Assembly: GCA_017513795.1 (NCBI GenBank)
Contig: JAFXEJ010000044.1
Coordinates: 1-35,756, forward strand
Source: Ruminococcus sp.
GTDB lineage: Bacteria > Bacillota > Clostridia > Oscillospirales > Ruminococcaceae
Direction of reading: 5' to 3'
DNA length: 35,756 nt
This document shows, piece after piece, positions 16,959 through 23,636 of this stretch (position 1 is the first letter of the stretch; each line of letters opens with the position of its first letter). The notes below the pieces were generated by a model that was not told the DNA's origin, searched no databases, and worked only from the letters and a program-made list of their open reading frames with translations. A program made the position numbers and the translations under genes.

Positions 16959-17178
16959 GGTTGGTTTCCTCCGTATAGGTTTTTATATATGAAATAATAT
17001 CGCAGAAATCGCAGTCGAGCGTATCGCAGATTCTGCATAGAATATCAAGACTCACAGATTCATTGCGGCGTAGTTTCGTCATTGTGTTTGGAGCTATGTC
17101 GGCAGCTTTTCGCAAATCTGCTTTGCTCATGTCTTTTTCAACAAGCAATTTCCAAAGTGGTTTATATGATATCGGCAT
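16942..17178 (-). CDS. Small XRE-type regulator of the restriction operon
   Basis: 78 residues starting MPISYKPLW, chosen because GGAGG lies 6 nt before the ATG at 17178; longer in-frame starts lack a site. The helix-turn-helix covers most of the protein (LLVEKDMSKADLRKAADIAP, then NTMTKLRRNESVSLDILCRI). It is like the YozG/HigA-type mini-repressors. It is first in the operon and overlaps hsdM by 17 nt, so it probably acts as a controller that delays or balances restriction, comparable to a C protein (inference). Confidence 0.85.
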   Translation of the reverse strand: MPISYKPLWKLLVEKDMSKADLRKAADIAPNTMTKLRRNESVSLDILCRICDTLDCDFCDIISYIKTYTEETNHEPEC

Positions 17179-17210
17179 CTGCATCCTCCGTTCCGTAATA
17201 ATATACATTT

Positions 17211-17239
17211 ATTATATCATGTTTTTCGACAATTTACAA
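17211..17239 (-). promoter_or_regulatory. Promoter of the defence operon
   Basis: On the minus strand TTGTAA (17239-17234), 17 nt, TATAAT (17216-17211). It lies ~33 nt before the XRE start and is the only good promoter found for the ~11 kb operon. Confidence 0.7.
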
Positions 17240-17262
17240 GACAGTTTCGCAGATTTGTGCGA

Positions 17263-17287
17263 AAAACAAAAAATCCCCAGCAGGGGA
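17263..17287 (-). terminator. Terminator after the 95-residue gene
   Basis: TCCCC (17274-17278) pairs with GGGGA (17283-17287) around a 4-nt loop. An A-rich tract on the plus strand gives a long U-rich tail on the minus strand. Confidence 0.65.
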
Positions 17288-17320
17288 AAGTGTAGAACCT
17301 GCATGGGGGAGAACGGCATT

Positions 17321-17608
17321 TTAGATGTTAATCGCTAAAACATAGCCATTCTGGTAGATATTGCTGTTTTTGATTGCAGTGATTTCAGCTTTGATTGCAT
17401 CTTTAAGCTGTGCTACTCGAAAATACAGCTCGCTCAGAAATTCTGCATATGTCGCAGTTTTCGTAGTAGCTGTAATCCTTGCTGCTAAGTCGTCAAGCTT
17501 TTCATTGTTCTGAAGAATCTGAATACCGTTTTCGACCTCAATTTCGTTCACGATTTCATAGAGAGCCTTTCTCGCTTCTTCAATGCCTCGTCTTCTGTTT
17601 TTTGCCAT
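17321..17608 (-). CDS. Small conserved-looking protein of unknown function
   Basis: 95 residues, basic N-terminus (MAKNRRRGIEEARKALYEIV), otherwise mostly helical with heptad-like spacing. GGAGG lies 8 nt before the ATG and a terminator follows the stop, so it is probably a real single gene. No family was recognised. Its place between the restriction operon and the island core suggests an accessory or regulatory role; nothing in the sequence defines it. Confidence 0.6.
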   Translation of the reverse strand: MAKNRRRGIEEARKALYEIVNEIEVENGIQILQNNEKLDDLAARITATTKTATYAEFLSELYFRVAQLKDAIKAEITAIKNSNIYQNGYVLAINI

Positions 17609-17639
17609 GTAATGACCTCCTTCAAAAAAATTTTATAAA

Positions 17640-17671
17640 TAAAAAGTGCTCTCGCATACGCAAAAGCACTT
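17640..17671 (-). terminator. Terminator after the ORF at 17755-18054
   Basis: AAGTGCT (17644-17650) pairs with AGCACTT (17665-17671), with an inner GC..GC pair, followed on the minus strand by TTTTTATTT. It lies 84 nt downstream of the TAG at 17757-17755. Confidence 0.7.
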
Positions 17672-17754
17672 AATATTGACTATTTACTTGTAAATATAGA
17701 AACTTTCTACTTATATTATATATCAGGTTTGTGGCAAAATCAAGGGACGAAATT

Positions 17755-18054
17755 CTAAAAGGGTACTTCTCCATTAAAAAAATTTTCAAGAATGTTTTCA
17801 GAATCAAGAGTTTTGACTGCTCGGCATCTAACCATATTTGTAAACCACACGCTATGTACTCTACGTTTAGAATATCGGTAGCAATTCATTGAAAATCCTT
17901 CGCAAGACCTGGTCAGTTTCAAGAAATTGTGTTTATCCGTACTGGTTTGGAAACATATGATAAATTTTGCTTCCGTATTATTCTCCCAAAATTCCGAACC
18001 TGGAATTTCAACGTAAAACTCGGTGTTGTTGATCGTAAGAATAGTTGCTTTAAT
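17755..18054 (-). CDS. 99-codon ORF without a standard start codon
   Basis: A minus-strand frame is open from 18087 to a TAG at 17757-17755, with protein-like content (TILTINNTEFYVEIPGSEFW...KFIICFQTSTDKHNF...SVWFTNMVRCRAVKTLD). No ATG, GTG or TTG lies near its beginning. AAAGGAGG at about 18056-18063 is followed by ATT AAA GCA ACT ATT. Either ATT is used (known for infC and pcnB), or the start was lost by mutation and this is a pseudogene. It is followed by a good terminator. The product is unrecognised. Confidence 0.45.
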   Translation of the reverse strand: MKATILTINNTEFYVEIPGSEFWENNTEAKFIICFQTSTDKHNFLKLTRSCEGFSMNCYRYSKRRVHSVWFTNMVRCRAVKTLDSENILENFFNGEVPF

Positions 18055-18421
18055 CTCCTCCTTTATTTTAAGACGTCCTCCGACGCCTTATTACGTCTAA
18101 AATTTTTTGTGTTCAGATGTTTATATGATGCAAAAATTCTGTCCCAAGCATCAACGTGCCACGCTCTCGAGGGCACTCTGTGAGGCGCAGAATTACGATG
18201 ATTTCTTTGGAAAATGGCTATTTTACGCAGTTTGCAAGAAATCAACTTTTGTGCTTTTTTTGAAATTTCCATTTTGCAAAAAAGCACTTGACTATCAGCT
18301 AAAAGTGTGGTACAAACATTAAGGTTTTCGCCTGACTCACGAGGCGTAGCACAATATAAATTCATCGGCTTCGCTGTTATTGAATGTACAATAAGACGTA
18401 TTGTAACGATTATACGTCTTA
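18055..18421. other. Gene-poor stretch flanked by TAAGACGT inverted repeats
   Basis: No convincing gene; a 100-codon minus-strand reading frame here lacks a ribosome site and has unlikely composition. Both edges carry the same motif. At 18390-18423, AATAAGACGTAT and ATACGTCTTATT form a perfect 12-bp inverted repeat (10-nt spacer), with another ACGTCTTA at 18424-18431. At 18065-18103, ATTTTAAGACGT faces ACGTCTAAAAT. These may be protein-binding sites or scars of an inserted segment. Confidence 0.55.
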
Positions 18422-19336
18422 TTACGTCTTATCATAGGAAGGCTGAAGTGATTCAATTAAGTCGTAATCTCGGCGGTCATTTGTAAGCTTTACGATAAAT
18501 TTTTTAGGCATATAAAATTTGGCGTAGATACGCATAAAATGGGTGAGGTTGATTGTGATTCCGTGCAGAGCACATGCGTCTTCGAAGTCAGCGCCACCTG
18601 CAACGGTATGGATCATTGCTTCAAGCTCGGGTGAGATCACGCCATGTCGCTTCGGGATTTCATGGATATTGTAACGAGATTCCTGCTCTTCTAAATCTTC
18701 CTCATACCCTTTGCTCTTTTCATAAACGTCGCAAAGCCTGCGAAATGTATTTTTACTGATTGCATAGAATTTATTTTTGCAAGCCGTCCCTGGGTCAATC
18801 GCATAGCGTTCGTACTTCCAGTAAATCTCTTTGAATTCATCCGTCACTTCCAGCTTCTTTCTTCCACGCAGCGATGTGATTGTTTGAAATGAAAGTTGAT
18901 TGCACAACACTTTGAATTCTTCTTCAGAAATACTCAATGCAGAAAAACTGTAATCCGTTGTCGCAAAAACAGATAAGCCATTTTCATTTTTGTAATCTGG
19001 GACAAGCAATCCAATTCCTGCGTTAAAAATACTCTTGTAATTCTCTACCAATTCGTCGTTGTTCAACCCAAGAGAGCTAAGAGAAGCTATGATGATTGTA
19101 TCACCATAACTCATGGTGCGCAAAGCTTCTTCCAAATGTTTTCTATGTTTTCTAAAACTATCTATGACATCAATGCGAATAATATCCTCAGATACAAACA
19201 TATTTCTGATTTTTTTTACTTCGTCAGCGACCTTCGTATGCAATCTCCACTCAGCCTCTGCATTAGTGATTTTGTCGGCTGCTTTCGTCGAATGAAAACC
19301 GCTTACGACACAACCGTATGCTATTACTTTATTCAT
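18422..19336 (-). CDS. Degenerate serine-recombinase-like DNA-binding protein
   Basis: 304 residues. Residues 1-115 follow the resolvase fold order: VIAYGCVVSG at the start, RKHLEEALRTMSYGDTIIIA, SLSSLGLNNDELVENYKSIF and GIGLLVPDY. The signature residues are changed: the YxRxS region reads YGCVVSG and the usual LDRLGR reads LSSLGLN, so the nucleophile context and both Arg are lost. It is therefore likely inactive as a recombinase. The C-terminal ~150 residues have two helical, possibly HTH segments (KNKFYAISKNTFRRLCDVYE; GADFEDACALHGITINLTHF). GGGAGG precedes the ATG at 19336. Its stop codon lies within the TAAGACGT repeat cluster, which may be its binding site. Role in island maintenance or control is inferred. 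Confidence 0.55.
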   Translation of the reverse strand: MNKVIAYGCVVSGFHSTKAADKITNAEAEWRLHTKVADEVKKIRNMFVSEDIIRIDVIDSFRKHRKHLEEALRTMSYGDTIIIASLSSLGLNNDELVENYKSIFNAGIGLLVPDYKNENGLSVFATTDYSFSALSISEEEFKVLCNQLSFQTITSLRGRKKLEVTDEFKEIYWKYERYAIDPGTACKNKFYAISKNTFRRLCDVYEKSKGYEEDLEEQESRYNIHEIPKRHGVISPELEAMIHTVAGGADFEDACALHGITINLTHFMRIYAKFYMPKKFIVKLTNDRRDYDLIESLQPSYDKT

Positions 19337-19371
19337 AGAAATACAATGCCTCCCTTGCTTGGAATATTCTA

Positions 19372-19400
19372 ATTATACCACAAAATTTGAAAATTTTCAA
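19372..19400 (-). promoter_or_regulatory. Promoter of the degenerate recombinase gene
   Basis: Minus strand TTGAAA (19400-19395), 17 nt, TATAAT (19377-19372). It is back to back with the promoter of the structured RNA, about 40 bp away, so the two may be co-regulated. Confidence 0.7.
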
Positions 19401-19439
19401 GAGAGATATCAAAAATTGTGATTTTTTGCTTTTAACCCC

Positions 19440-19468
19440 TTGACTTTCAGAAAATTATGTTTTATAAT
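19440..19468 (+). promoter_or_regulatory. Strong promoter of the structured RNA / Rep leader
   Basis: TTGACT (19440-19445), 17 nt, TATAAT (19463-19468). Transcription would begin near 19475, about 285 nt before the next start codon. Confidence 0.8.
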
Positions 19469-19474
19469 ATAGAT

Positions 19475-19723
19475 TAAGTTAAGGTTAAATAAGTTGAAGT
19501 TTGATAAACGCCTTTTGTGCGTGAAGTTTCATAATAAAAAATAAATAAGGTTAAGGTCTCGCTGACTGTAAATCAATCATCAAGATTATTGAGAGTAATT
19601 TTGAACATCCCAATCCACGATATAATTGTCGTCATCTGACATTTATATATACGGCTCTCTCAAAGCCGACAGCGAGACAAAGCAGTGTAAATCAAGTGAA
19701 AGCTTGAACTACACTGCTTTTTT
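19475..19723 (+). ncRNA. Candidate structured RNA (~250 nt) upstream of the Rep-like gene
   Basis: A strong promoter and a strong terminator bound a non-coding segment. GTCTCGCTG (19556-19564) pairs with CAGCGAGAC (19670-19678), closing a ~105-nt domain. Inside it, CGGCT/AGCCG (19652-19668) forms a hairpin whose whole 7-nt loop, CTCTCAA, is complementary to TTGAGAG at 19589-19595, a possible pseudoknot. A further small hairpin ACGA/TCGT lies near 19617-19634. I cannot assign a known family. It could be a stand-alone regulatory RNA, a copy-number control RNA or an attenuating leader of the gene at 19760. Confidence 0.6.
19679..19723 (+). terminator. Terminator between structured RNA and Rep-like gene
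   Basis: AAGCAGTGTA pairs with TACACTGCTT, continued by TCAAG/CTTGA inside, followed by seven Ts. It lies 37 nt before the TTG start at 19760, so the downstream gene depends on read-through or antitermination unless another promoter exists. Confidence 0.85.
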
Positions 19724-19759
19724 ATTGTCATTTTTGAAGGAGAGGAGGAGAGAACAAGC

Positions 19760-20662
19760 TTGAGTAAGAGAAAAAACATCTCTATCACAACGCCATCGGG
19801 TACATATAAAAGCTACGACGAAGCCTATAAAGAAGCTCGTGCACTGAGAGCATATTTAGATGATTACTTAAAAAATAATACAAATTATTATATCCAAATC
19901 GGTGTGAGTGATATCAATCCACGCCGAGCCGAATATAGGTTTATTCCTTGTGGAGTCGGACGCCCCAAAAAAGATTTAATTTTCAAAGCCGATAAAAATC
20001 CTTATGTGAACCCTCATTTGCACATTTTGATTGTCAACAGTGAACATGCTGATACAATCGCAAACAAAATAATTGATTATTTGTCAGCACGTCATAGCAG
20101 TATCAGAGATGATGACTATAAACTGCAACTACACAAAGATTATGTTTCAGATAGAGAGTTACAAAGAACGATACACTATATTGACGCACAATCACGAAAT
20201 TCATTTTCATGCAAGCCCAAGAGAAAAGAGACATCGAAAGAAGATAATAATTTTAATGTGATTAACAATGGGATAGAAACAGCTTGCATAAATCAAGAAA
20301 AATCAGAACCCATAACCACACTAAGTAAAGAACAGAATGAATTGCTTTTAAATTTACGTTTTTCTTACCTACTCGGAAAATTCTTATTCAGATTATCAAA
20401 AATTTTTAATGACTTATATGCACACGAATTAATCTATATCAAAAATCAGCTCTGTACAGCGGCAGAGTACGTCAAAAGAAATATGCTTACTTATGCCTAT
20501 AATATATGTGATACCACAACAGCAGATTTGACACTACTTCGTGAAAAATTAAGACAACTCTTACGCTATTCAAGCATAGATAACAAAAAATCAATTGAAT
20601 TAGAATCAGAAAACATATATAAAATGATCCTTGAAAAGCTCGAAAAATCGGAGTTTTCTTGA
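19760..20662 (+). CDS. Putative HUH-type replication initiator of the island
   Basis: 300 residues from a TTG start preceded by AAGGAGAGGAGG. PHLHILIV (His86, His88) matches the hydrophobic-flanked H-x-H metal site of HUH endonucleases, and TIHYIDAQS offers Tyr140 as a possible nucleophile 52 residues later. RAEYRFIPCGVGRPKKD precedes it. The C-terminal half (about 190-300) is helical and unrecognised. Rolling-circle Rep proteins next to xis and int are common in integrative elements of Firmicutes, which supports the call. The motif is short, so this remains a hypothesis. It may be translated from the same transcript as the structured RNA. Confidence 0.45.
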   Translation: MSKRKNISITTPSGTYKSYDEAYKEARALRAYLDDYLKNNTNYYIQIGVSDINPRRAEYRFIPCGVGRPKKDLIFKADKNPYVNPHLHILIVNSEHADTIANKIIDYLSARHSSIRDDDYKLQLHKDYVSDRELQRTIHYIDAQSRNSFSCKPKRKETSKEDNNFNVINNGIETACINQEKSEPITTLSKEQNELLLNLRFSYLLGKFLFRLSKIFNDLYAHELIYIKNQLCTAAEYVKRNMLTYAYNICDTTTADLTLLREKLRQLLRYSSIDNKKSIELESENIYKMILEKLEKSEFS

Positions 20663-20705
20663 GTTAAGTGATTTAGTATGTAATTTATATAAGGAGAATA
20701 TTATT

Positions 20706-21005
20706 ATGAATAACGAAAATAAAACAGACGTACTTATGCAATTGATTTCAGTATTGACCGCAATGCTTAATGCTGAAACGCAGACTAAGATACAGTCATC
20801 CGACAAGATTGAAAAAGAAGAAGAAATCGAATTTCTTACAGTCAAAGATTGCACAACTGTTATCAAAGGCATCAATGAGCATACCATCAGACAGCTTGTT
20901 GCACAAGGTAAAATTTCATATATCCGCACTGGGCAAGGCAAGCGTGGTAAAATTTTGATAAATAAGGCTTCTTTGCTTGCTTATTGCAGCAACAGTAGCA
21001 ATTAA
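20706..21005 (+). CDS. xis: Excisionase-like HTH protein
   Basis: 99 residues from the ATG at 20706 (AAGGAG 8 nt upstream); a longer frame start at 20631 overlaps the previous gene and lacks a site. The N-terminal ~35 residues are helical and acidic. Residues 42-99 form a MerR-like winged helix used in excisionases: FLTVKDCTTVIKGINEHTIR, QLVAQGKISYIRTGQGKRGK, ILINKASLLAYC. It probably bends DNA at the attachment ends and sets the direction of recombination. It sits directly before int, separated by a promoter region with an inverted repeat that it or Int may bind. Confidence 0.8.
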   Translation: MNNENKTDVLMQLISVLTAMLNAETQTKIQSSDKIEKEEEIEFLTVKDCTTVIKGINEHTIRQLVAQGKISYIRTGQGKRGKILINKASLLAYCSNSSN

Positions 21006-21013
21006 CCTACAAA

Positions 21014-21085
21014 GCATATCTCTACGATGTATCCTTATTGAGTTTTTCCGAAAAATGTGATATAATTAGTATTGTAGAGATATGC
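21014..21085 (+). promoter_or_regulatory. Integrase promoter framed by a 12-bp inverted repeat
   Basis: TTGAGT (21038-21043), 17 nt, TATAAT (21061-21066). GCATATCTCTAC (21014-21025) and GTAGAGATATGC (21074-21085) are perfect inverted copies on either side, the second covering the probable transcription start. A 15-bp version of the same motif lies at the left end of the island (3454-3468). Negative autoregulation by an end-binding protein is likely (inference). Confidence 0.75.
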
Positions 21086-21117
21086 CATAAATTCACCTAC
21101 AGGAGGAATTTGTATTT

Positions 21118-22278
21118 ATGGCTAATATCAAGAAACGTGGAAACACGTTCAAAATCAGGGCATATGTCGGTACTGACATGAACGGCAAGAAAATCATCAA
21201 ATCAACCACTTTTGCTCCGCCGCATGGCACATCCGAAAAGAAGGCAGAAAAACTGGCACAGGAATACGCATTTGAATTTGAGCGTCAGTGTCGTGGTTAC
21301 ATTCAGTTCAATGACAGCATGAGGTTTTCAGAGCTTGCAGATTGGTATTTCACCAATTATGCACCTATTGAACTCAAGGAGAGTACGATTTACACCTATC
21401 AGGGACAGTATAAAAATCATATTGAACCTGTACTCGGTAACATGAAACTGAAAAACATCACAACTCCCAAACTGACACAGGTAATGCAATCGTACAACTT
21501 GAATCCTGCTACGGTACGCAAGATATATGTTATCGTGCAGTCGATTTTCCGCAGAGCAATGGAGCAAGGATTTATTCGCTACAACCCGTGTCAAAACGTG
21601 ATTTTGCCTAAAAATAAGAATCCCAAAAAGGTGAGTTCTCTTAACGAAGAGGAATTGCAGAGGTTTATCACACTCCTCAATGAAAAGAAATGGGATGAGG
21701 ATGTAAAGCGTATTATCAGGTTTCTATTGTATACAGGTGTTCGTTCAGGCGAGTGCTTTGCTCTACGTTGGGAAGATATCAATTTTGAGAGAAGAACCAT
21801 AAATATTTGTCACACCTTGAACGACATCGGAGGCAAACATACTCTTACCCCGCCTAAAACGCTTCGTAGCACACGCACGATTTATATGAGTGACACGACT
21901 GAATCAATTTTGCGTGAACAGCTTGAATATGTAAATCAGCTGAAAAAAGCGTTAGGCAAAAACTTTGCTCATCCCGAAATGGTCTTCCCATCAGGAAAGG
22001 GGAATTTCAGGGATAGAAACTCAGTGTTGACTTCTCTCAAAAGATTTGTGAAGGGAACTGAATTTGAACATATGACACTACATAAGCTGCGTCACTGCAA
22101 TGCGACAATGTTGCTCAATGCGGGTGTCGAGCTGAAAGCAATCAGCGACCATCTCGGGCACTGTGACATTAATGTTACTGCCGACATTTACGCCGATGTT
22201 CTTTGGAGATTGAAACGTAATGTTTCTAATGCGATTGAGCAATCACTTAACACAAACAACAGCAGCATAACGCTCTGA
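21118..22278 (+). CDS. int: Tyrosine site-specific integrase
   Basis: 386 residues, normal for Tn916-like integrases. N-terminal AP2-like arm-binding domain (about 1-60), SAM-like core-binding domain (about 65-160, RFSELADWYFTNYAPIELKE...) and catalytic domain with Arg209 (TGVRSGE), Lys247, His322-x-x-Arg325 (HKLRH), His348 (LGHCD) and the nucleophile Tyr358 (DIYADV). All active-site residues are present. AGGAGG lies 11 nt before the ATG. It is the last gene before attR and catalyses insertion at the end of rpsI and excision with the upstream excisionase. The N-terminal domain would bind the 11-bp repeats at both ends. Confidence 0.96.
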   Translation: MANIKKRGNTFKIRAYVGTDMNGKKIIKSTTFAPPHGTSEKKAEKLAQEYAFEFERQCRGYIQFNDSMRFSELADWYFTNYAPIELKESTIYTYQGQYKNHIEPVLGNMKLKNITTPKLTQVMQSYNLNPATVRKIYVIVQSIFRRAMEQGFIRYNPCQNVILPKNKNPKKVSSLNEEELQRFITLLNEKKWDEDVKRIIRFLLYTGVRSGECFALRWEDINFERRTINICHTLNDIGGKHTLTPPKTLRSTRTIYMSDTTESILREQLEYVNQLKKALGKNFAHPEMVFPSGKGNFRDRNSVLTSLKRFVKGTEFEHMTLHKLRHCNATMLLNAGVELKAISDHLGHCDINVTADIYADVLWRLKRNVSNAIEQSLNTNNSSITL

Positions 22279-22295
22279 AAGATACAACAAACAAT

Positions 22296-22322
22296 AAAAA
22301 CCTCCCTGCGGTAACAGGGAGG
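22296..22322 (-). terminator. Terminator between int and rpsI
   Basis: CCTCCCTG (22301-22308) pairs with CAGGGAGG (22315-22322) around a 6-nt loop. The T run is on the minus-strand side, so it stops transcription leaving rpsI and replaces the native terminator displaced to 3218-3248. It may also end the int transcript. Confidence 0.75.
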
Positions 22323-22337
22323 CTTTCAAAGCAATAT

Positions 22338-22363
22338 TTAGTTGTCCAAAAGTTGTCCAAATC
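22338..22363 (+). repeat. Right copy of 26-bp repeat (two 11-bp arm-type units)
   Basis: Identical to 3411-3436 and in the same orientation. GTTGTCCAAAA (22341-22351) and GTTGTCCAAAT (22352-22362) are in tandem, 54 bp from attR. Confidence 0.75.
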
Positions 22364-22416
22364 GAAAACACAACCTCTGAAAAGCACGTAAACACGCCAA
22401 ATAAATGGGGTGATAC

Positions 22417-22431
22417 TTATCTCTTTGAGAA
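22417..22431. other. attR, right core repeat within rpsI
   Basis: TTATCTCTTTGAGAA, the stop codon and last four codons of rpsI, identical to 3274-3288. Because the core carries the stop, insertion leaves the S9 protein unchanged. Confidence 0.8.
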
Positions 22432-22818
22432 CTGAGGAGCACGACGAGCAGCCTTGAGACCGTACTTCTTTCTTTCCTTCATTCTGGGGTCACGAGTGAG
22501 GTAACCAGCCTTCTTGAGGGCAGGACGAAGCTCAGGGTCGAATTCGAGGAGAGCTCTTGAAAGGCCGTGTCTGATAGCGCCAGCCTGACCTGTAACGCCG
22601 CCGCCTGTAACAGTGCAGATAATATCGAACTTCTCAACGTTGTCTGTAAGAGCGAGGGGCTGACGAACGATAAGCTTGAGAGTCTCAAGACCGAAGTAAT
22701 CGTCAATACCTCTGCCGTTGATAGTAACATTGCCTGAACCGGGGTAAATTCTTACTCTTGCAACGGAATGCTTTCTTCTGCCTGTTCCGTAGTAGTATTT
22801 AACTTTTGATTCGTACAT
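22417..22818 (-). CDS. rpsI: 30S ribosomal protein S9
   Basis: 133 residues, full length. [20 protein letters not shown] near the start, [20 protein letters not shown] in the middle, [20 protein letters not shown] and the basic tail [19 protein letters not shown] are diagnostic of S9. The C-terminal tail reaches the ribosomal P site. It lies 18 nt after rplM in the usual L13-S9 operon. Its last codons are the integration site of the island. Confidence 0.99.
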   Translation of the reverse strand: MYESKVKYYYGTGRRKHSVARVRIYPGSGNVTINGRGIDDYFGLETLKLIVRQPLALTDNVEKFDIICTVTGGGVTGQAGAIRHGLSRALLEFDPELRPALKKAGYLTRDPRMKERKKYGLKAARRAPQFSKR

Positions 22819-22836
22819 CTGAAACGCCTCCTTTAA

Positions 22837-23265
22837 TTAAAGCTCGTAAGCAACGGGTTTCTGAGCAGCGTTGTTGTGCTCAGCGCCCTTGTAAGTTCTG
22901 AGTCTCTTGATCTGAGCTCTGCCGAGAGAGTTGTTAGGAAGCATACCATTTACAGCGATTGTCATAGCTCTGTCAGCTTCCTTAGCCATCATGTCCTTGT
23001 AGGAGATGGACTTGAGGCCGCCGATCCAGCCTGTGTGCCAGTAGTACTTCTTCTGCTCAAGCTTCTTGCCTGTAAGGATAGCCTTATCGCAGTTGATAAC
23101 GATAACGTGATCTCCGCAGTCTACGTTGGGAGTATAAGTGGGCTTGTGCTTGCCTCTGAGAATATGAGCTGCCTTAGCTGCAACACGACCAAGTGACTTA
23201 CCCTCTGCATCGAGGATGTACCATGTGCGTTTTACTTCAGCAGGTTTTGCCAGTGTAGTTGACAT
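22837..23265 (-). CDS. rplM: 50S ribosomal protein L13
   Basis: 142 residues from the ATG at 23265, which has AGGAGG 8 nt upstream and gives the normal L13 length; an open frame extends upstream through the leader but is not credible. Family blocks seen: RTWYILDAEGKSLGRVA, AAHILRGKHKPTYTPNVDCG, DHVIVINCDKAILTGKKLEQ, KYYWHTGWIGGLKS, MLPNNSLGR. It is an early assembly protein of the 50S subunit and first gene of the operon with rpsI. Confidence 0.98.
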   Translation of the reverse strand: MSTTLAKPAEVKRTWYILDAEGKSLGRVAAKAAHILRGKHKPTYTPNVDCGDHVIVINCDKAILTGKKLEQKKYYWHTGWIGGLKSISYKDMMAKEADRAMTIAVNGMLPNNSLGRAQIKRLRTYKGAEHNNAAQKPVAYEL

Positions 23266-23289
23266 ATTTAATTCCTCCTGTGAATTTAG

Positions 23290-23335
23290 TAATCCGGAGC
23301 AAAATAGCCTCCGGTGTGCAGATCTTGCACAGTAA
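23290..23335 (-). promoter_or_regulatory. L13-type ribosomal protein leader
   Basis: In the rplM 5' UTR, TGTGCA/TGCACA (23315-23331) and CCGGAG/CTCCGG (23294-23314) form two adjacent perfect hairpins between promoter and ribosome site. This matches the two-hairpin organisation of the known L13 leader of Firmicutes, where L13 protein represses its own operon. The family assignment was not tested with a covariance model. Confidence 0.6.
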
Positions 23336-23343
23336 CAGAATTT

Positions 23344-23372
23344 ATTATACATGAAAACATCCGGCTTGTCAA
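23344..23372 (-). promoter_or_regulatory. Promoter of rplM-rpsI
   Basis: Minus strand TTGACA (23372-23367), exactly 17 nt, TATAAT (23349-23344): a perfect sigma-A consensus. Confidence 0.9.
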
Positions 23373-23636
23373 TAGAAAATCCGGATTTTTTTTAATATAT
23401 ATCCTTATTTCTTTTTAATTCTCTCGCTTTTTCTCTTGTTCTCTCTGTTTCTCGTGTTTCGTTTCAGAAAATTTACAGAGAAAATGAATGGAAATTTTCT
23501 TCGTTTTGTGTGCAGAATCACTAATGAATTGTAAAGCGGAATGCGGAATGGCAATTGGTTTTGTAAGGTGTCAAGGATTTCGTATCATGAATAAACGCAA
23601 ATAATCAATAAATTGAAATATGCGATAAATTTATCA

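Larger units (their letters stand above)
3274..22431. mobile_element. Integrative genomic island inserted at the 3' end of rpsI
   Basis: Bounded by 15-bp direct repeats (3274-3288 and 22417-22431). The tyrosine integrase is the last gene before attR and points towards it. Upstream of it lie an excisionase-like HTH gene, a HUH-like Rep candidate and a degenerate serine recombinase. Both ends carry a 26-bp arm-like repeat (3411-3436, 22338-22363). Cargo is a type I restriction-modification operon with accessory genes, a solo serine recombinase and a SIR2/AbiH-like gene. No relaxase-coupling protein, type IV secretion gene or phage structural gene was seen, so it is not a self-transmissible ICE or full prophage as visible here. 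Ribosomal protein gene 3' ends, including rpsI, are known integration sites for integrative elements in Firmicutes. Confidence 0.82.

Noticed and set aside
18063..18365. 100-codon minus-strand reading frame ending at the ribosome site of the ATT-start ORF
   Set aside because: No ribosome site, unlikely amino acid composition, and it runs through the inverted-repeat region. Kept only as part of the gene-poor stretch.
3274..22431. Prophage or conjugative element
   Set aside because: No capsid, tail, terminase, lysis, VirB4/VirD4 or clear relaxase gene. Integrative island is the supported description.
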